From positions 186,001-250,000 of the forward strand of contig CAVTXL010000018.1 in assembly GCA_963738665.1 (NCBI GenBank): a stretch of DNA of 64,000 nt. The letters run 5' to 3'. The stretch is from JABDGM01 sp963738665. GTDB taxonomy: Bacteria; Planctomycetota; Planctomycetia; Pirellulales; Lacipirellulaceae. How positions within the stretch are numbered: the stretch's first letter is position 1; every line of letters starts with the position of its first letter. Shown here in pieces: positions 9,705 to 19,449 of the stretch. The position numbers were made by a program, and so were the translations under genes. Below the pieces are notes generated by a model. That model had not been told where the DNA came from, did no database searches, and saw only the letters and a list, made by a program, of their open reading frames with translations.

Positions 9705-11210
9705 TTAGCTGGCCAACAGTCCGTAATCGACAAACACAAACTCGCGCACCCAGCCGAGCACCAAGATTACTGAGATCGAGCCCGCCAAAGCAAACGCCCA
9801 CGAGTGGCGACGCGACCAGATTTCACGCTGGCCGACGATCGCCGCCCCGGCGAAGACGCAGACCAGCGGAATAATCGGCAAATGGTAGCGCGAATGACCA
9901 AAGATCATCGTATGGACCGCGCAGGGAAACAGGATGTTGCCGACGAGAAACCAGTGTAACCAACGATTGGGAGCAGGCGCGCAGCACGCGCCGAAGATCC
10001 CCGCGAAAAGCACCAGCAGCGTAGGCGCCGCATACGACCGCAGCCAGCAGTAGCTCCAGCGTGAAATGGACGTTTCCAAAATAACCTTCCTTGGCAGCCG
10101 CCACGAGCTCGCGTTCCAGTTGCCAAAAGTTAAAGAATTTCACGAGGCTTCGTTCGGCCGTCAAGGCCGGATGGCTCCCCATAAATTGCAGGGCATGGCG
10201 AAGCGCAGCTTGTCGCGCTGGCCTTGCGTGGCGGCGAAAAAAGCCTGGGGGTCTTCGTGCATGAGCACCATGTCCCAGGCTTCGTTGCCGGTCGCGATGC
10301 CGATCGTCGCCCAGGAGCGCTCGAGAGGCGTGTGCTCATAGTTGCCCATCATCGCGTTGCGGCCCCCCATCACGTCGATGAAGGTCAGTGTCTGTTGCAA
10401 CCGCGTGTTACGCACCGACCAGGGGGCGATCGAGAGGGCGAACACGGCAACGGGAATTGCCGCCGCGAGCAGCCGGCGGGACCAGCGGCCACGCCAACAC
10501 AATAGAACGTACAGCGACAACAGCGGCGCAAAAACTAGCATGATGCTGCGAGTCAGCGCGGCCACTCCGAGCGCGAGGCCCGCGGCGGCGAGAGTCGAGA
10601 GCGATTCGCGCTGGATCGCCTCGCACGCGAGCCAACAAAAAGCAACGACGAAAAACGTGAACAACGTCTCGCTGAGGAGCAAGTTCGCGTAGGCCAACAG
10701 CGACGGATAAAATCCACAGAGCCCGGCCGCCCATAGCGCGACTCGCTCGTCGTAAACTACCTTTGCCATGTAGTAGACCAGGATAACGGTGGCGAGGCCG
10801 ACCACTGCTTGTAAAGCTCGTGCCGCCGCGTCATTTTGCACGCCAAATACCCGGTATGCCAAAGCCAGTCCGGCCGGATACAAAGGTGGACGCAGCGAGA
10901 CGGGCTCACCCCGCGCGTCAGCGTAGTCGCCGACGGTCGCCAGCCGCGTAGCGAGCTGCTGATACTCCTCCGCGTCGCGATTGACCAGCGGCGACCAGCT
11001 ACCCCACGCAAACCAAAGCACAACGCGCACCACTCCCCCGGCCAACAGAATCCATACCAGCGGGTGGACCCGCTGGGCGGCCGTTCCCACGTTCGACGTC
11101 ACCGCGTTCTTCTTGGCGCAGCCGCCTCCCCAGGATTCCGCCGGGCAATTCGCCAGATCTTTTCTTTGCTTGCTAGCGCTCACGGCACCTTTGTGGACGT
11201 CGAGCCGCAT
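9705..11210 (-). CDS. ArnT/PMT-like glycosyltransferase (GT39/GT83 type), two frameshifts
   Basis: A polytopic membrane protein of about 500 residues. An early periplasmic-loop acid motif lies in PLVNRDAEEYQQLATRL, after the first transmembrane helix, as in the ArnT/PMT GT-C fold. It is followed by LRPPLYPAGLALAYRVFG and about ten hydrophobic helices. The frame breaks near 10190-10215 and again near 10025-10060. The three pieces join in order (NRDAEEY; then SLVKFFNFWQLERE; then VLFAGIFGACC; then FGHSRYHLPIIPL). The start ATG at 11210 lies 6 bp after the UbiA stop; the longer frame to 11345 lies inside ubiA and is not needed. The enzyme probably moves a sugar from a polyprenyl-phosphate donor, which fits the adjacent prenyltransferase gene. 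Confidence 0.8.
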
Positions 11211-11215
11211 CGGGG

Positions 11216-12277
11216 TTAAAACTGCCACATGATTGGCATCTGCGACTCGGGCACGTTGAACAAGCTGTAGAGCCAGGGGACGTGAATAAACATCAGCAGC
11301 ACGAACAACGCCAGGCAGAGAGCCAAGTACAACATCAGGCCCCATTCACGATACAGCTTTTCCGGCGCCTGCACCGGGCTGTCTTTTTTCAGGGCGATGT
11401 GCAAATAATAGCCGAAGAACCCCGCGATCAGCGGCACCAGTAAGATCAGCTCAAGATGGTACCGGATAATGAACACGCCCAGCAGAAACGCCGAGCCGCA
11501 GGCGTAAACGCACATGCTGACCAGCAACCGGTTGTCATCGTAGTATTGGAAGGAGCCGCGATAGGCTGCGGCACGGGCTTTGTCGCCGATCGAGCGATAT
11601 TCGGCGAAACGCTTGCTCGCCATGAAGAAAGCCCCTACTAGCCAATAGGAAATCATCAGCGACAGCGGCGGCACGGCGACCGCCGTGACCGTGAACCATC
11701 CCAGCATCAGCCGCAGCGGATTGTTGACAGATTCCGAGAGCACGTCGAGATACGGCCACTGCTTGGTGCGCAGCGGCGGCACGTTGTAGACCACGCCCAT
11801 CACGAGCAAGGCGGCTGCCGCCGCGAAAAATGGCCAGTTGACCGCCGCCGCCACGAGCAGGCCCAACATGCCGAGCACTACCCACTCGGCGTAGGCCAGG
11901 GGCACGTTGACGCGGCCCGAGGGAATGGGCCGGGCATGCTTCACGGGATGAAACTTGTCAAGCCGCGCGTCAAGGATTTCATTGAGGACGTAGTTGCTGG
12001 AGGCGACGACGCAAGTGGCGACAAAGCCCACGATCAGCTTGCCAATGCTCGATGCATTCCAGTAATTTACGTCAATGAACAGCGCAAGCAATACGCCCGC
12101 CAGCATGAACACGTTTTTGAACCAATGATCGGGCCGAGCGATGGCGATATAGGCGCGCCAATCGAAGCTGCTTTGCGCGGCACGATTCGCCGGGGCCGCG
12201 ATTGGGGCAGCCGTGGGTGCCGTCGCGCGTTCGGCCGGGTCGCCGCTCGTCGGATTCAGTTGACTGACGTTATTCAT
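11216..12277 (-). CDS. UbiA-family prenyltransferase, decaprenyl-phosphate phosphoribosyltransferase-like
   Basis: A 353-residue polytopic protein. The prenyl-diphosphate/metal site reads NYVLNEILDARLDKFHP (Asn99, Asp103, Asp107, His110), followed by KHARPIPSGRV. The HP-x-K-x-x-RPIPSG ending is typical of the subgroup that includes the mycobacterial 5-phosphoribosyl-1-diphosphate:decaprenyl-phosphate phosphoribosyltransferase, rather than ubiquinone or heme enzymes. A second Asp-rich loop is likely in YLDVLSESVNNP. ATG 12277 overlaps the asnB stop by one base (TGATG), so the long upstream frame to 12514 is a shadow. Next to a GT39-like transferase and a HAD hydrolase, it may make a polyprenyl-phospho-pentose donor; this is inference. 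Confidence 0.87.
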   Translation of the reverse strand: MNNVSQLNPTSGDPAERATAPTAAPIAAPANRAAQSSFDWRAYIAIARPDHWFKNVFMLAGVLLALFIDVNYWNASSIGKLIVGFVATCVVASSNYVLNEILDARLDKFHPVKHARPIPSGRVNVPLAYAEWVVLGMLGLLVAAAVNWPFFAAAAALLVMGVVYNVPPLRTKQWPYLDVLSESVNNPLRLMLGWFTVTAVAVPPLSLMISYWLVGAFFMASKRFAEYRSIGDKARAAAYRGSFQYYDDNRLLVSMCVYACGSAFLLGVFIIRYHLELILLVPLIAGFFGYYLHIALKKDSPVQAPEKLYREWGLMLYLALCLALFVLLMFIHVPWLYSLFNVPESQMPIMWQF

Positions 12278-14208
12278 CAGCTTGCCGTTGCTCCTTCCGG
12301 TACGCGCACCGCCGCCGGCGCCGTCACCGCGTAGCGCTCGGCCCAGGTTCCCAACACCAACATAGCCCACAGCGGGGCGCCGTGTCGGCCGATACGCCGG
12401 CGGTGCGCGTTGTAGAGTTGGCCGACGCGGGTTTGATCGATCAGGCCGGCTACCTTGGCTGATTTGGCCAGGACGTTGGCCTCGAACAGGTCTCGCAGGG
12501 GGCCGCGGAGCCACTGATCCACGGGAACATCAAATCCCTGTTTGGGCCGATGCACTGCCTTGTCTGGCAGCCAGCCGTGGCAGATTTGCTTGAACAGCCA
12601 CTTGGTTTCGCCGCCGCGGACCTTGAGCGACGATGGAATCTGCGATGACAGCTCCAGCAGCTCGTGATCGACCAGTGGCGGGCGGACCTCGAGACCCACG
12701 GCCATGCTGGCGCGGTCGACCTTGGTAAGAAAATCGTCGGGCAACAACATCGCAACGTCGCTGCCGATCATGCCGCGCAGTGGATCGGTTGCCTGCCGCT
12801 CGTATTCGGCCGCCACGAATCGCTCGGGCAGGTGGCCGTTCAGTTGGCTGCGAACGTTCGCATGGAGAAGTTGGCGGCGCACGGGCTCGCGGCAGACCGA
12901 CAAGGTGTTGGCGTAAGCGAGCGAGTCGTCGAGCGAAAGATTGGTAAGCGCAGTTTTCAAGCGCAGGGCCCGCGGCAGCCAGTCGGCTTTGGGCCACACC
13001 CGTGACAGCGGACCGACCAGCGTGCGGCGAATTGAACCGGGCAGCCAGGCGCGAATTGCTGCCTCCTTCACGTCGTGCGCATAGCGGGCGTAACCGCCGA
13101 ACGCCTCATCGCCGCCGTCCCCCGACAGGACGACCTTCACATGCTGGCGGGCGAGCCGCGAGACACACATCGTGGGAATCGCCGACGCATCGGCAAAGGG
13201 CTCGTCGAAATGAGTGACCAACTCGTCGAGACTGGCGACAGCCTGGGGGGTGACGATCTCTTCGTAGTGCCGCGTGCCGAAGCGCTGGGCGACCTCGCGG
13301 GCGTAGGGCAGTTCGCTAAGGCGCTCTTCTTGAAAGCCGATCGAAAACGTTTGGATCTCGCCGGCGCCAGTTTCCACGAGGGCGGCCGTAACGGCGCTTG
13401 AGTCGAGTCCGCCGCTAAGAAACGCGCCGACGGGCACGTCGGAAATCCGATGTGCGGCGACCGTCTCGACAAACTTGGCCCGCACGGCCTCGATCCAGTC
13501 GACGACGCTCCGCGACGTGTCCACGTCGCCTCGCAGTTGCCAATAGCGCCGCGGCGAAACGGCGAATTGTAGCGGCGTAATGCTCAGAGTGTGGCCGGCC
13601 GGCAGCTTGCGGATGCTGCGGAAGATCGAGCGCTCGCCGGGAATGACACCGAAGGTCAGATAGTCTTCCAAAGCGGCCGCGTCGATTGCGCGGTCGACGC
13701 CCGGGCACGCCAAGATGGATTTGATTTCGGACGCGAAGACGAGTCGCTGGCCGTCGCGCAGGTAGTACAGCGGCTTCAGCCCGATCCGATCGCGAGCGAG
13801 CAAGAGCTTGCGACGCTTGGCATCCCACAAGGCAAAGGCGAACATCCCGCGCAGACGCTCGACCACCGCGTCCCCCAGTTCTTCGTAGAGGTGCACGATC
13901 ACTTCCGTATCGGAATTGGTCACGAAGCGATGGCCCTTCTCGATGAGCCTTTGCTGCAGCTCTCGGTAGTTGTAGATTTCGCCGTTGAACACGACCTGGA
14001 TCGAGCCGTCCTCGTTGCCCAAGGGTTGCCCGCCGCCGGCCAGGTCGATGATCGACAGGCGGCGATGGGCCAGCCCGATGCCGGATGCGATCCAATATCC
14101 GGCCGCGTCCGGCCCGCGATGGGCAATCGCCTCGGCCATCGAGCGCAGCAGTCCGGGTTCAACCGGCTGTTGCGGGTCCTGATTCAAGATGCCGGCGATG
14201 CCGCACAC
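12277..14208 (-). CDS. asnB: asparagine synthase (glutamine-hydrolysing)-like amidotransferase of exosortase-type polysaccharide loci
   Basis: An intact 643-residue class II amidotransferase. Cys2 in MCGIAGILNQ is the expected N-terminal nucleophile. RGPDAAG, FNGEIYNY and NSDTEV form the glutaminase site. The synthetase domain has the PP-loop SGGLDSS (about 265-271) and SGDGGDEAFGGY. Length and arrangement match the amidotransferase regularly found in exosortase A-associated exopolysaccharide operons. In those operons it is thought to amidate a uronic acid or a protein-linked group; the true substrate is not established. One of the few long genes here with no frameshift. Its stop overlaps the UbiA start, and an acetyltransferase gene ends 18 bp upstream. 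Confidence 0.9.
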   Translation of the reverse strand: MCGIAGILNQDPQQPVEPGLLRSMAEAIAHRGPDAAGYWIASGIGLAHRRLSIIDLAGGGQPLGNEDGSIQVVFNGEIYNYRELQQRLIEKGHRFVTNSDTEVIVHLYEELGDAVVERLRGMFAFALWDAKRRKLLLARDRIGLKPLYYLRDGQRLVFASEIKSILACPGVDRAIDAAALEDYLTFGVIPGERSIFRSIRKLPAGHTLSITPLQFAVSPRRYWQLRGDVDTSRSVVDWIEAVRAKFVETVAAHRISDVPVGAFLSGGLDSSAVTAALVETGAGEIQTFSIGFQEERLSELPYAREVAQRFGTRHYEEIVTPQAVASLDELVTHFDEPFADASAIPTMCVSRLARQHVKVVLSGDGGDEAFGGYARYAHDVKEAAIRAWLPGSIRRTLVGPLSRVWPKADWLPRALRLKTALTNLSLDDSLAYANTLSVCREPVRRQLLHANVRSQLNGHLPERFVAAEYERQATDPLRGMIGSDVAMLLPDDFLTKVDRASMAVGLEVRPPLVDHELLELSSQIPSSLKVRGGETKWLFKQICHGWLPDKAVHRPKQGFDVPVDQWLRGPLRDLFEANVLAKSAKVAGLIDQTRVGQLYNAHRRRIGRHGAPLWAMLVLGTWAERYAVTAPAAVRVPEGATAS

Positions 14209-14226
14209 GTGTTCGATTTCCAGTGG

Positions 14227-14871
14227 CTAGCCGATACTTTCGATCGGAAGACGCGGTGGCGACGCTGGCGCGTCGCGCTGTCCGACTTCCGTCGTTCGAT
14301 GTCCAGTCACGCGGGCCGGGTTGCCCACGGCGATCGCCAAGTCGGGCACAGGTCTTGTGACGACCGCCCCGGCGCCGATGATGCAGTGCTGCCCGACGTT
14401 TTCCGTCACAATGGCGCGGTCGCCGATCCAAGTGTCACGGCCGATCGTAACGCGCGGGTAGACGCCCGGCTGCTCGCGCACGGCGATATCGAGCCGCGCC
14501 GTGCCGTGCTGGGCGCGACCGTTGATGATCGAGACGTGCGATCCGACGAGCGCGTCGTCTTCGAGCGTGACGTCGCCAATCATGCAACCGACGCCGATGT
14601 AGACGCCGTTGCCGATGCGCGCGGTCGGATGCGAAAACACCGTCCCAAATGAAACGCACGCGTCGCGGCCGCAGCGGGGCAGCACGAACCAATAAAACGC
14701 CCTGCGAAGGTACACGCCCGTCGTGCCGGGAAACAGCGAAAACAGTTGCGACCAGCCGGGGAATGCGCTATTGCGTCCGACGATCGAAGCCGACAGCGCG
14801 TACAGCAGCACGGCCGGCAGGACGATGACTGCCGCGATCAGGTCGACAATCTGCTTGATTGCTAATCTCAA
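14227..14871 (-). CDS. left-handed beta-helix (hexapeptide) acetyltransferase
   Basis: A 214-residue protein with an N-terminal hydrophobic helix (DLIAAVIVLPAVLLYA) and then hexapeptide repeats such as IGNGVYIGVGCMIGD, VGSHVSIINGR, IGRDTWIGDRAIV and IGAGAVVTRPVPD. The expected active-site His would be in or near the HVSIINGRAQH segment. The end IAVGNPARVTGHR is the usual NPAR closure of sugar O-acetyltransferases (WcaF/serine acetyltransferase-like). It probably uses acetyl-CoA to O-acetylate a glycan unit. The frame is intact. A gap of about 95 bp separates it from the GT4 gene upstream. Confidence 0.88.
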   Translation of the reverse strand: MRLAIKQIVDLIAAVIVLPAVLLYALSASIVGRNSAFPGWSQLFSLFPGTTGVYLRRAFYWFVLPRCGRDACVSFGTVFSHPTARIGNGVYIGVGCMIGDVTLEDDALVGSHVSIINGRAQHGTARLDIAVREQPGVYPRVTIGRDTWIGDRAIVTENVGQHCIIGAGAVVTRPVPDLAIAVGNPARVTGHRTTEVGQRDAPASPPRLPIESIG

Positions 14872-14966
14872 TGGAGTCGAGGGGGACGGCCCAGTTTTAC
14901 TAGCGGAATTCGCCGAGGAGGGACGGTTCGCGGACGTTTCAACGAATCGCTCTTATTTCTGGCGCG

Positions 14967-16174
14967 TCAGCACGAGGAGACGACGGCGGCCCCGGCAGTT
15001 GGTTGCTGGCAGCGGGTCTTGCCAGGCCCGTTGAAAATGCCATATGCCATTTTAGCTTGCGTCGTGCGCTGGAAATTTGCGACAATCCAGTCGCGGGCCG
15101 CGCCGCCCATGTGGGCTCGCAACTGGCCGTCGAGCAGCAGTTCCGACAGCGTGTCGATCAGCATTTTTGGCGAATCGTGCGGCACGATCCGGCCGGTTGT
15201 GTCGATCTGCATGGTTTCGGCCGTGCCGCCCGAGTCGCCGGCCACGACGGGCTTGCCGCAGGCTTGCGCTTCCAAAAGGACGATGCCGAACCCTTCGAAG
15301 TCGCCGTGGTAGTCTAGGTTTGCCAAGGCAAACAGGTCACACTGTTGGTACGCGTGCAGCAGGTCGCGGCTGGTCAGCGCGCCGTGCATCTGTACGCAAT
15401 CGTGCAGGCGCAGTTCGTTGACGACGCGCTCCAGGTCAGGCCGATCGGCGCCGTCACCGACGATCGCGTACAACACGTCTGGTACGCGCTGGCGAAGTTC
15501 GGGCAGCGCACGAATGAGTTGTTCCTGGCCCTTGCGCTTTTGCAGGCGGCCGACGGTCAAGATCACGGGGCGGTCGTTCCACCCCAATCGGCGGCGGACT
15601 TCGTTGTCGCGCGCGGCCGGTTGAAAGTATAGCGCGTCGACGCCGGGGTGCAGAACGCGGATATTCTCGGCAGTGACCGACCAATTGTTGACGAGGATGC
15701 CGGCCGTGTTGCGGCTATTGACGATGATCGCCGCTGCGCTCCGCAGCATCCGGCCTGCGAGCCAGCTCAGCTCTCGGCTGCGCGACATGTAGTTGTATTC
15801 CTCGCCGTGTGCATAGACGGTGTATGGCACGCCGAGGCGCCGGTGAAGCAGCCAGGCCAGCAGCCCTTCGGGCAGACTGCGCCGGCGTGCACCGCTTGAA
15901 TTCGTTCGTTGCGAGCGATTTCGCTTAACAGACGATAGACGTGCAGGTAAGCGCGGGCCGACCTCCACCCCAGCACGCCAAACGACTCCAAACTGAGCGG
16001 CAGGCGGCGCACGGGCAGGTCATGGGTCTGGTCGAACGCCAGGTCGCCGTTGGACTGGCCGGCTGCAATCACAAACTCACCGTGGGGCAGTTGCGAATAG
16101 ATGTCCCACAGCCACTTGCCGCTGCCGCCGACTTGCGGGGGAAAGACTTCGGCGATCACCAAGGTTCGCTTCAT
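14967..16174 (-). CDS. glycosyltransferase family 4 (frameshifted)
   Basis: It begins MKRTLVIAEVFPPQVGGSGK, a typical GT4 N-terminus with the Gly-rich acceptor loop. It continues to QAVHAG, after which one base is missing near 15876-15884. The next frame carries LPEGLLAWLLHRRLG, YAHGEEYNYMSRSRE, VGRLQKRKGQEQLIRALP and the donor-site motif GFGIVLLEAQACGKPVV. Repaired, the protein has about 402 residues. The HAGAVLPEGLL reading produced by adding a T is what the family expects. ATG 16174 overlaps the stop of the upstream GT4 gene by four bases. A retaining transferase of unknown specificity. Confidence 0.86.
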
Positions 16175-17313
16175 CCAATGACGGCCGCCGGCGTAACGAG
16201 AATTTGTTCGTATTCCGCGAGCGTCGCATCAACGTGGGCTCGCAGCGAAAACTTTTCGGCACACCGGGCTCTTGCCGCGGCGCCCACCCGCGCGCGCTGT
16301 TTGCAGTCTCGCAGCAGCGCTTGAATGGCCGCGGCCAGTTCGGTCGGCGAACGGGGCGGGACCAGAATTCCCGTATCGCCGTTCACGATCATTTCCGGAA
16401 TGCCGCCGACGCACGAGCCGATCACCGGCAGACCGTGGGCCATGGCTTCCAGTGTGGCATTGCCGAGCGGCTCGACGTGGGACGGTACGACGCAAAGGTC
16501 AGCGGCCGTCAACCAGCGGTCCACGTTGGAGCGGAAGCCGACGAACTTCGCCGGACAAGAAATCTCTGCCGCCAAGCACTCCATTTGCCGCCGGTGCTGG
16601 CCGTCGTTCTGAAGGTCGTCGCCAACGATGACCAGTTCCGCGCGAGCGTGCCACGACTCGGCGAGAATCTTCCAGGCCCGCAACAAATCTGCGATCCCCT
16701 TGCGCTCGATGATTTGGCCCGCAAACAGGGCAATTACTTTGTCGCGGGGGAGGCCGAGTTCGCTGCGAGCCGCAAGGCGATCGGCTGCGGCGGGCGGCGG
16801 TGGCAGCGGCAAACCGTCGTACACGACTGAGCCCGGACTGGCTGCCAGCCGCGGCGACGCGGCACACAATGCGTCCATGAGCGCGTGGGACACGAAGCAA
16901 TGCCGCTCGGCGCCGTACTTGTTGAGCCAATTGATGGCCGGTTCCTCGAACAGCCAGCGGTGGTGACAAACCCGCGGGATACCTAGCTGACCAGCCGCCT
17001 GGCTGACCATCTGCGACGACGGGAGATCGTTGGCATGCACGATGTCCGGTTGAACTTCCTGCATGATTCGCTGCAGGTCGCGCTGTGCGCGGCGATACTG
17101 CCACCAGCGGAACTTATCGGTCACGGCGAGCGGCACGTACCGCGCGTCAAGAGCGTGGCTGCGCATGCGATTAAGCGTCTCGCCTTGGGTGCCGACGACG
17201 ACCGTGACGCAATGGCCGTCGTCGCGCAGACCGACGGCGAGTCGCTCCGCGGCCACCTCCGCGCCGGCGTGAAACGGGGCCCAAGAGCAAAGTAGAATTC
17301 GTAAACGGTCCAT
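16171..17313 (-). CDS. glycosyltransferase family 4
   Basis: An intact GT-B transferase of about 380 residues. It opens MDRLRILLCSWAPFHAGAEV, with the Gly loop GAEVAAERLAVGL. It has HANDLPSSQMV, VIALFAGQIIERKGIADLLR, and the donor site HVEPLGNATLEAMAHGLPVI followed by VGGIPEMIVNGDTG. I chose ATG 17313; the longer frame begins with TTG at 17364 and adds 17 residues without family resemblance. The end overlaps the next GT4 gene (ATGA), so it belongs to one translation unit with two further GT4 genes. Confidence 0.9.
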   Translation of the reverse strand: MDRLRILLCSWAPFHAGAEVAAERLAVGLRDDGHCVTVVVGTQGETLNRMRSHALDARYVPLAVTDKFRWWQYRRAQRDLQRIMQEVQPDIVHANDLPSSQMVSQAAGQLGIPRVCHHRWLFEEPAINWLNKYGAERHCFVSHALMDALCAASPRLAASPGSVVYDGLPLPPPPAAADRLAARSELGLPRDKVIALFAGQIIERKGIADLLRAWKILAESWHARAELVIVGDDLQNDGQHRRQMECLAAEISCPAKFVGFRSNVDRWLTAADLCVVPSHVEPLGNATLEAMAHGLPVIGSCVGGIPEMIVNGDTGILVPPRSPTELAAAIQALLRDCKQRARVGAAARARCAEKFSLRAHVDATLAEYEQILVTPAAVIG

Positions 17314-17378
17314 GCGGAATCGTGCGGTCGTATCAATCAACTCGGCCGGGCGGCCGGCCGACAATCATCAGATTGCTT

Positions 17379-18542
17379 TTAGGCGGATAACTTCGAGGCG
17401 GCCGTCTTGGATTGTTCGGTATCGCCAGTGCAGATTGATGCATAAATCGCTGCGAGCTGCCGCAGGCTCTGGGATGGGTTGAACTCGGTGGCCACGCGCT
17501 CGCCGGCCTTCCCTCCAAGCGACCTGCGCAGCTCGCCGTCGCAGACGAGCCGCTCGACGGCGGCGGTCAGCCCCTCGACGTCGCCGGTTTCCACAATCAT
17601 CCCGGCCTCGCCGACCACCTCCGCGACGCTGCCGCCGCGATAGCCGGCCACAGCCTTCCCGCAGGCCATCGCTTCGCAGACACTGTTGCCAAAGGTTTCG
17701 TACTCACTGGTGCTGACAGAAACATCGCAGGCATGATGAAACGGTTCGATCGGTTGCAGATAGCCGACCCAACGCAGACGGCGTCCCAAGCCGCTGTCGG
17801 CGACCGCTTGTTCAATGCGAGCACGGTACGCCTCATCGCCTGCAACTTCCTGCCCGGCAATCACGCCGACAACCTGGGGATGTCGGTCGGCCAGCCTGGC
17901 GAACATCGTCACAAAATCTTCCACCTTTTTCCGCGGCCGCAGCGGGCTGGGGATGCCGACGAGGATCTCCTCGGCGCGAATTCCCCATTTCTGGCGCAGT
18001 TCGCGTCCCTGGTCGCGATACCGCTCGACATCAGCCAGCTCCACGCCCAGCCGCACGACGTGCTGCCGCTCTTCCGGCACGAGCCCCGTAATGGCGGCAG
18101 CGGAATCGGCCTTTTGCTGGTGCGACGTCCAAAGCAAGGCATCCGGCGGCCGGCGGCCGAAGGCCCATTCCGCAAAGCCGCCATCGAGCCGAAACCGAAC
18201 ATGGCACACCAGCGGCCGCGGCAGGACGCGGCGCAGCACCGTGGCAAACGGGTAAACATCGTGTTCGTTGCAATGAATGATCTCGACGCCGTGCCGCCGG
18301 GCCCACCGCGCGACCCGCAGCGCGTGCCACAGACAATGCCAAGGCGCCCGGCGACTGGGCCAGGGCATCGCGTCGACGAGTGTCGCTACACCGCCGCTCA
18401 TGCCCCACTGGGCATATTCACTGCCCGGCCGTACGACCAACGACCCTGTAAGCCCCGCGCGGGCACCGATTTGCAGCCAATGCTGCAAGATCCGGCCGGT
18501 ACTACCGATCGTCACGCCGTTGGTAAGGAAAAGAACGTTCAA
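17379..18542 (-). CDS. glycosyltransferase family 4
   Basis: An intact 387-residue GT-B protein. It starts MNVLFLTNGVTIGSTGRILQ. It carries HCNEHDVYPFATVLRRVLP in the first domain and VGIPSPLRPRKKVEDFVTMF plus STSEYETFGNSVCEAMACGK in the second; the latter is the E-x7-E donor-binding motif. RGGSVAEVVGEAGMIVETGD follows. Downstream is a further GT4 gene 65-66 bp away. Upstream is a poorly defined AT-richer stretch, so this may be the first gene of a three-GT4 subset. Confidence 0.9.
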   Translation of the reverse strand: MNVLFLTNGVTIGSTGRILQHWLQIGARAGLTGSLVVRPGSEYAQWGMSGGVATLVDAMPWPSRRAPWHCLWHALRVARWARRHGVEIIHCNEHDVYPFATVLRRVLPRPLVCHVRFRLDGGFAEWAFGRRPPDALLWTSHQQKADSAAAITGLVPEERQHVVRLGVELADVERYRDQGRELRQKWGIRAEEILVGIPSPLRPRKKVEDFVTMFARLADRHPQVVGVIAGQEVAGDEAYRARIEQAVADSGLGRRLRWVGYLQPIEPFHHACDVSVSTSEYETFGNSVCEAMACGKAVAGYRGGSVAEVVGEAGMIVETGDVEGLTAAVERLVCDGELRRSLGGKAGERVATEFNPSQSLRQLAAIYASICTGDTEQSKTAASKLSA

Positions 18543-18714
18543 GAACTCGATGTAATGGGACCAATTCGCCGATCGACCGCGTGCTTGTGTTCAAGCAGAA
18601 TTTATTGAGACGCGGCCGATTCAGTTGTTGTCGCCGAAGACCACATAAAGTGACTGCGGGATGACGTCATCGCCGCGAGCTGGGAACCCGGGACATAGTT
18701 CGAGCGGCTACGCC

Positions 18715-19449
18715 TCAGCCGAACGGCGGCAAGCCGACAAAACCAGCCGTGTCGCTAGCATCGACGACAAACAGTTCCGCGTCACTTAAACAATTGCGGT
18801 GTTCTCCGTCTTGATGACAATTAGCACGTTCATCAACATGTTGCGGCGGTATTCCGGCCAAGCCTGACGTCGACTCCGGGCAACATGCGAGCTTCTCGGT
18901 CGTCAAGTAGGTCCCGCCCAGCTTGGTGGAGATGTACGACAGACATGTTTTGGCAAGGTCAGGGCAGCAGCCAAATTTGGCCACCGGGAGGCAAACCCGT
19001 GTAATTGGCCGGAGCGACGGCAAGACTCGGATTTTAGCTCGAGATGTTCGAGACGTGTTGGCCGACCGTGGAGGAAAAGGTGTCGTCAATTGCCGAGGCG
19101 TCGACCAGAGCCAAGTTTCGACAGATAGGTCGCCGCCGTCCGCATCGACGTTCAAACCAAAGACTTTGCACGCCGCCCCCGGCCGCCACAGCCAAAAGGC
19201 AATTGTCAAATTTATCCTGCATGTGGACGAAACTGACTTTGACCGCCGACTCGCAATTGGCCTCTGCAAGTCGAAACTAACGGACAATTTGTCGTATGTT
19301 CCGGCAGCACTCCGGTAGCGAAGAGTGTCGGACCCAGCGTAGAAATCGTTTAGTCCATTATACGAAAGCCAGTCGATCGACGCATCACACTCAAAATCTG
19401 TCCTAAGTACTTGTTCACTCGGGTTGCAGTCGACGGCACCAACCGCCAC
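18715..19449 (-). pseudogene. unrecognised open frame, possibly a frameshifted exported protein
   Basis: The longest frame (244 residues from GTG 19449) has credible amino-acid composition at the start (VGAVDCNPSEQVLRTDFE, SIDWLSYNGLNDFY). It degrades into a Pro/Ser/Cys-rich run, while neighbouring frames of the same strand look more protein-like in the middle (e.g. DKFDNCLLAVAAGGG near 19170-19220 and NYTGLPPGGQIWLLP near 18960-19015). A hydrophobic stretch just upstream in frame (VIFELLFVAVAVG) could be a signal peptide. I read this as one exported or surface protein cut by several indels, but I do not recognise a family. It lies between two glycosyltransferase genes, in a segment less GC-rich than its surroundings. 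Confidence 0.3.

Noticed and set aside
13591..14652. 353-residue + strand frame opposite asnB and the acetyltransferase
   Set aside because: Both minus-strand genes are intact and recognisable; the + frame has no motif.
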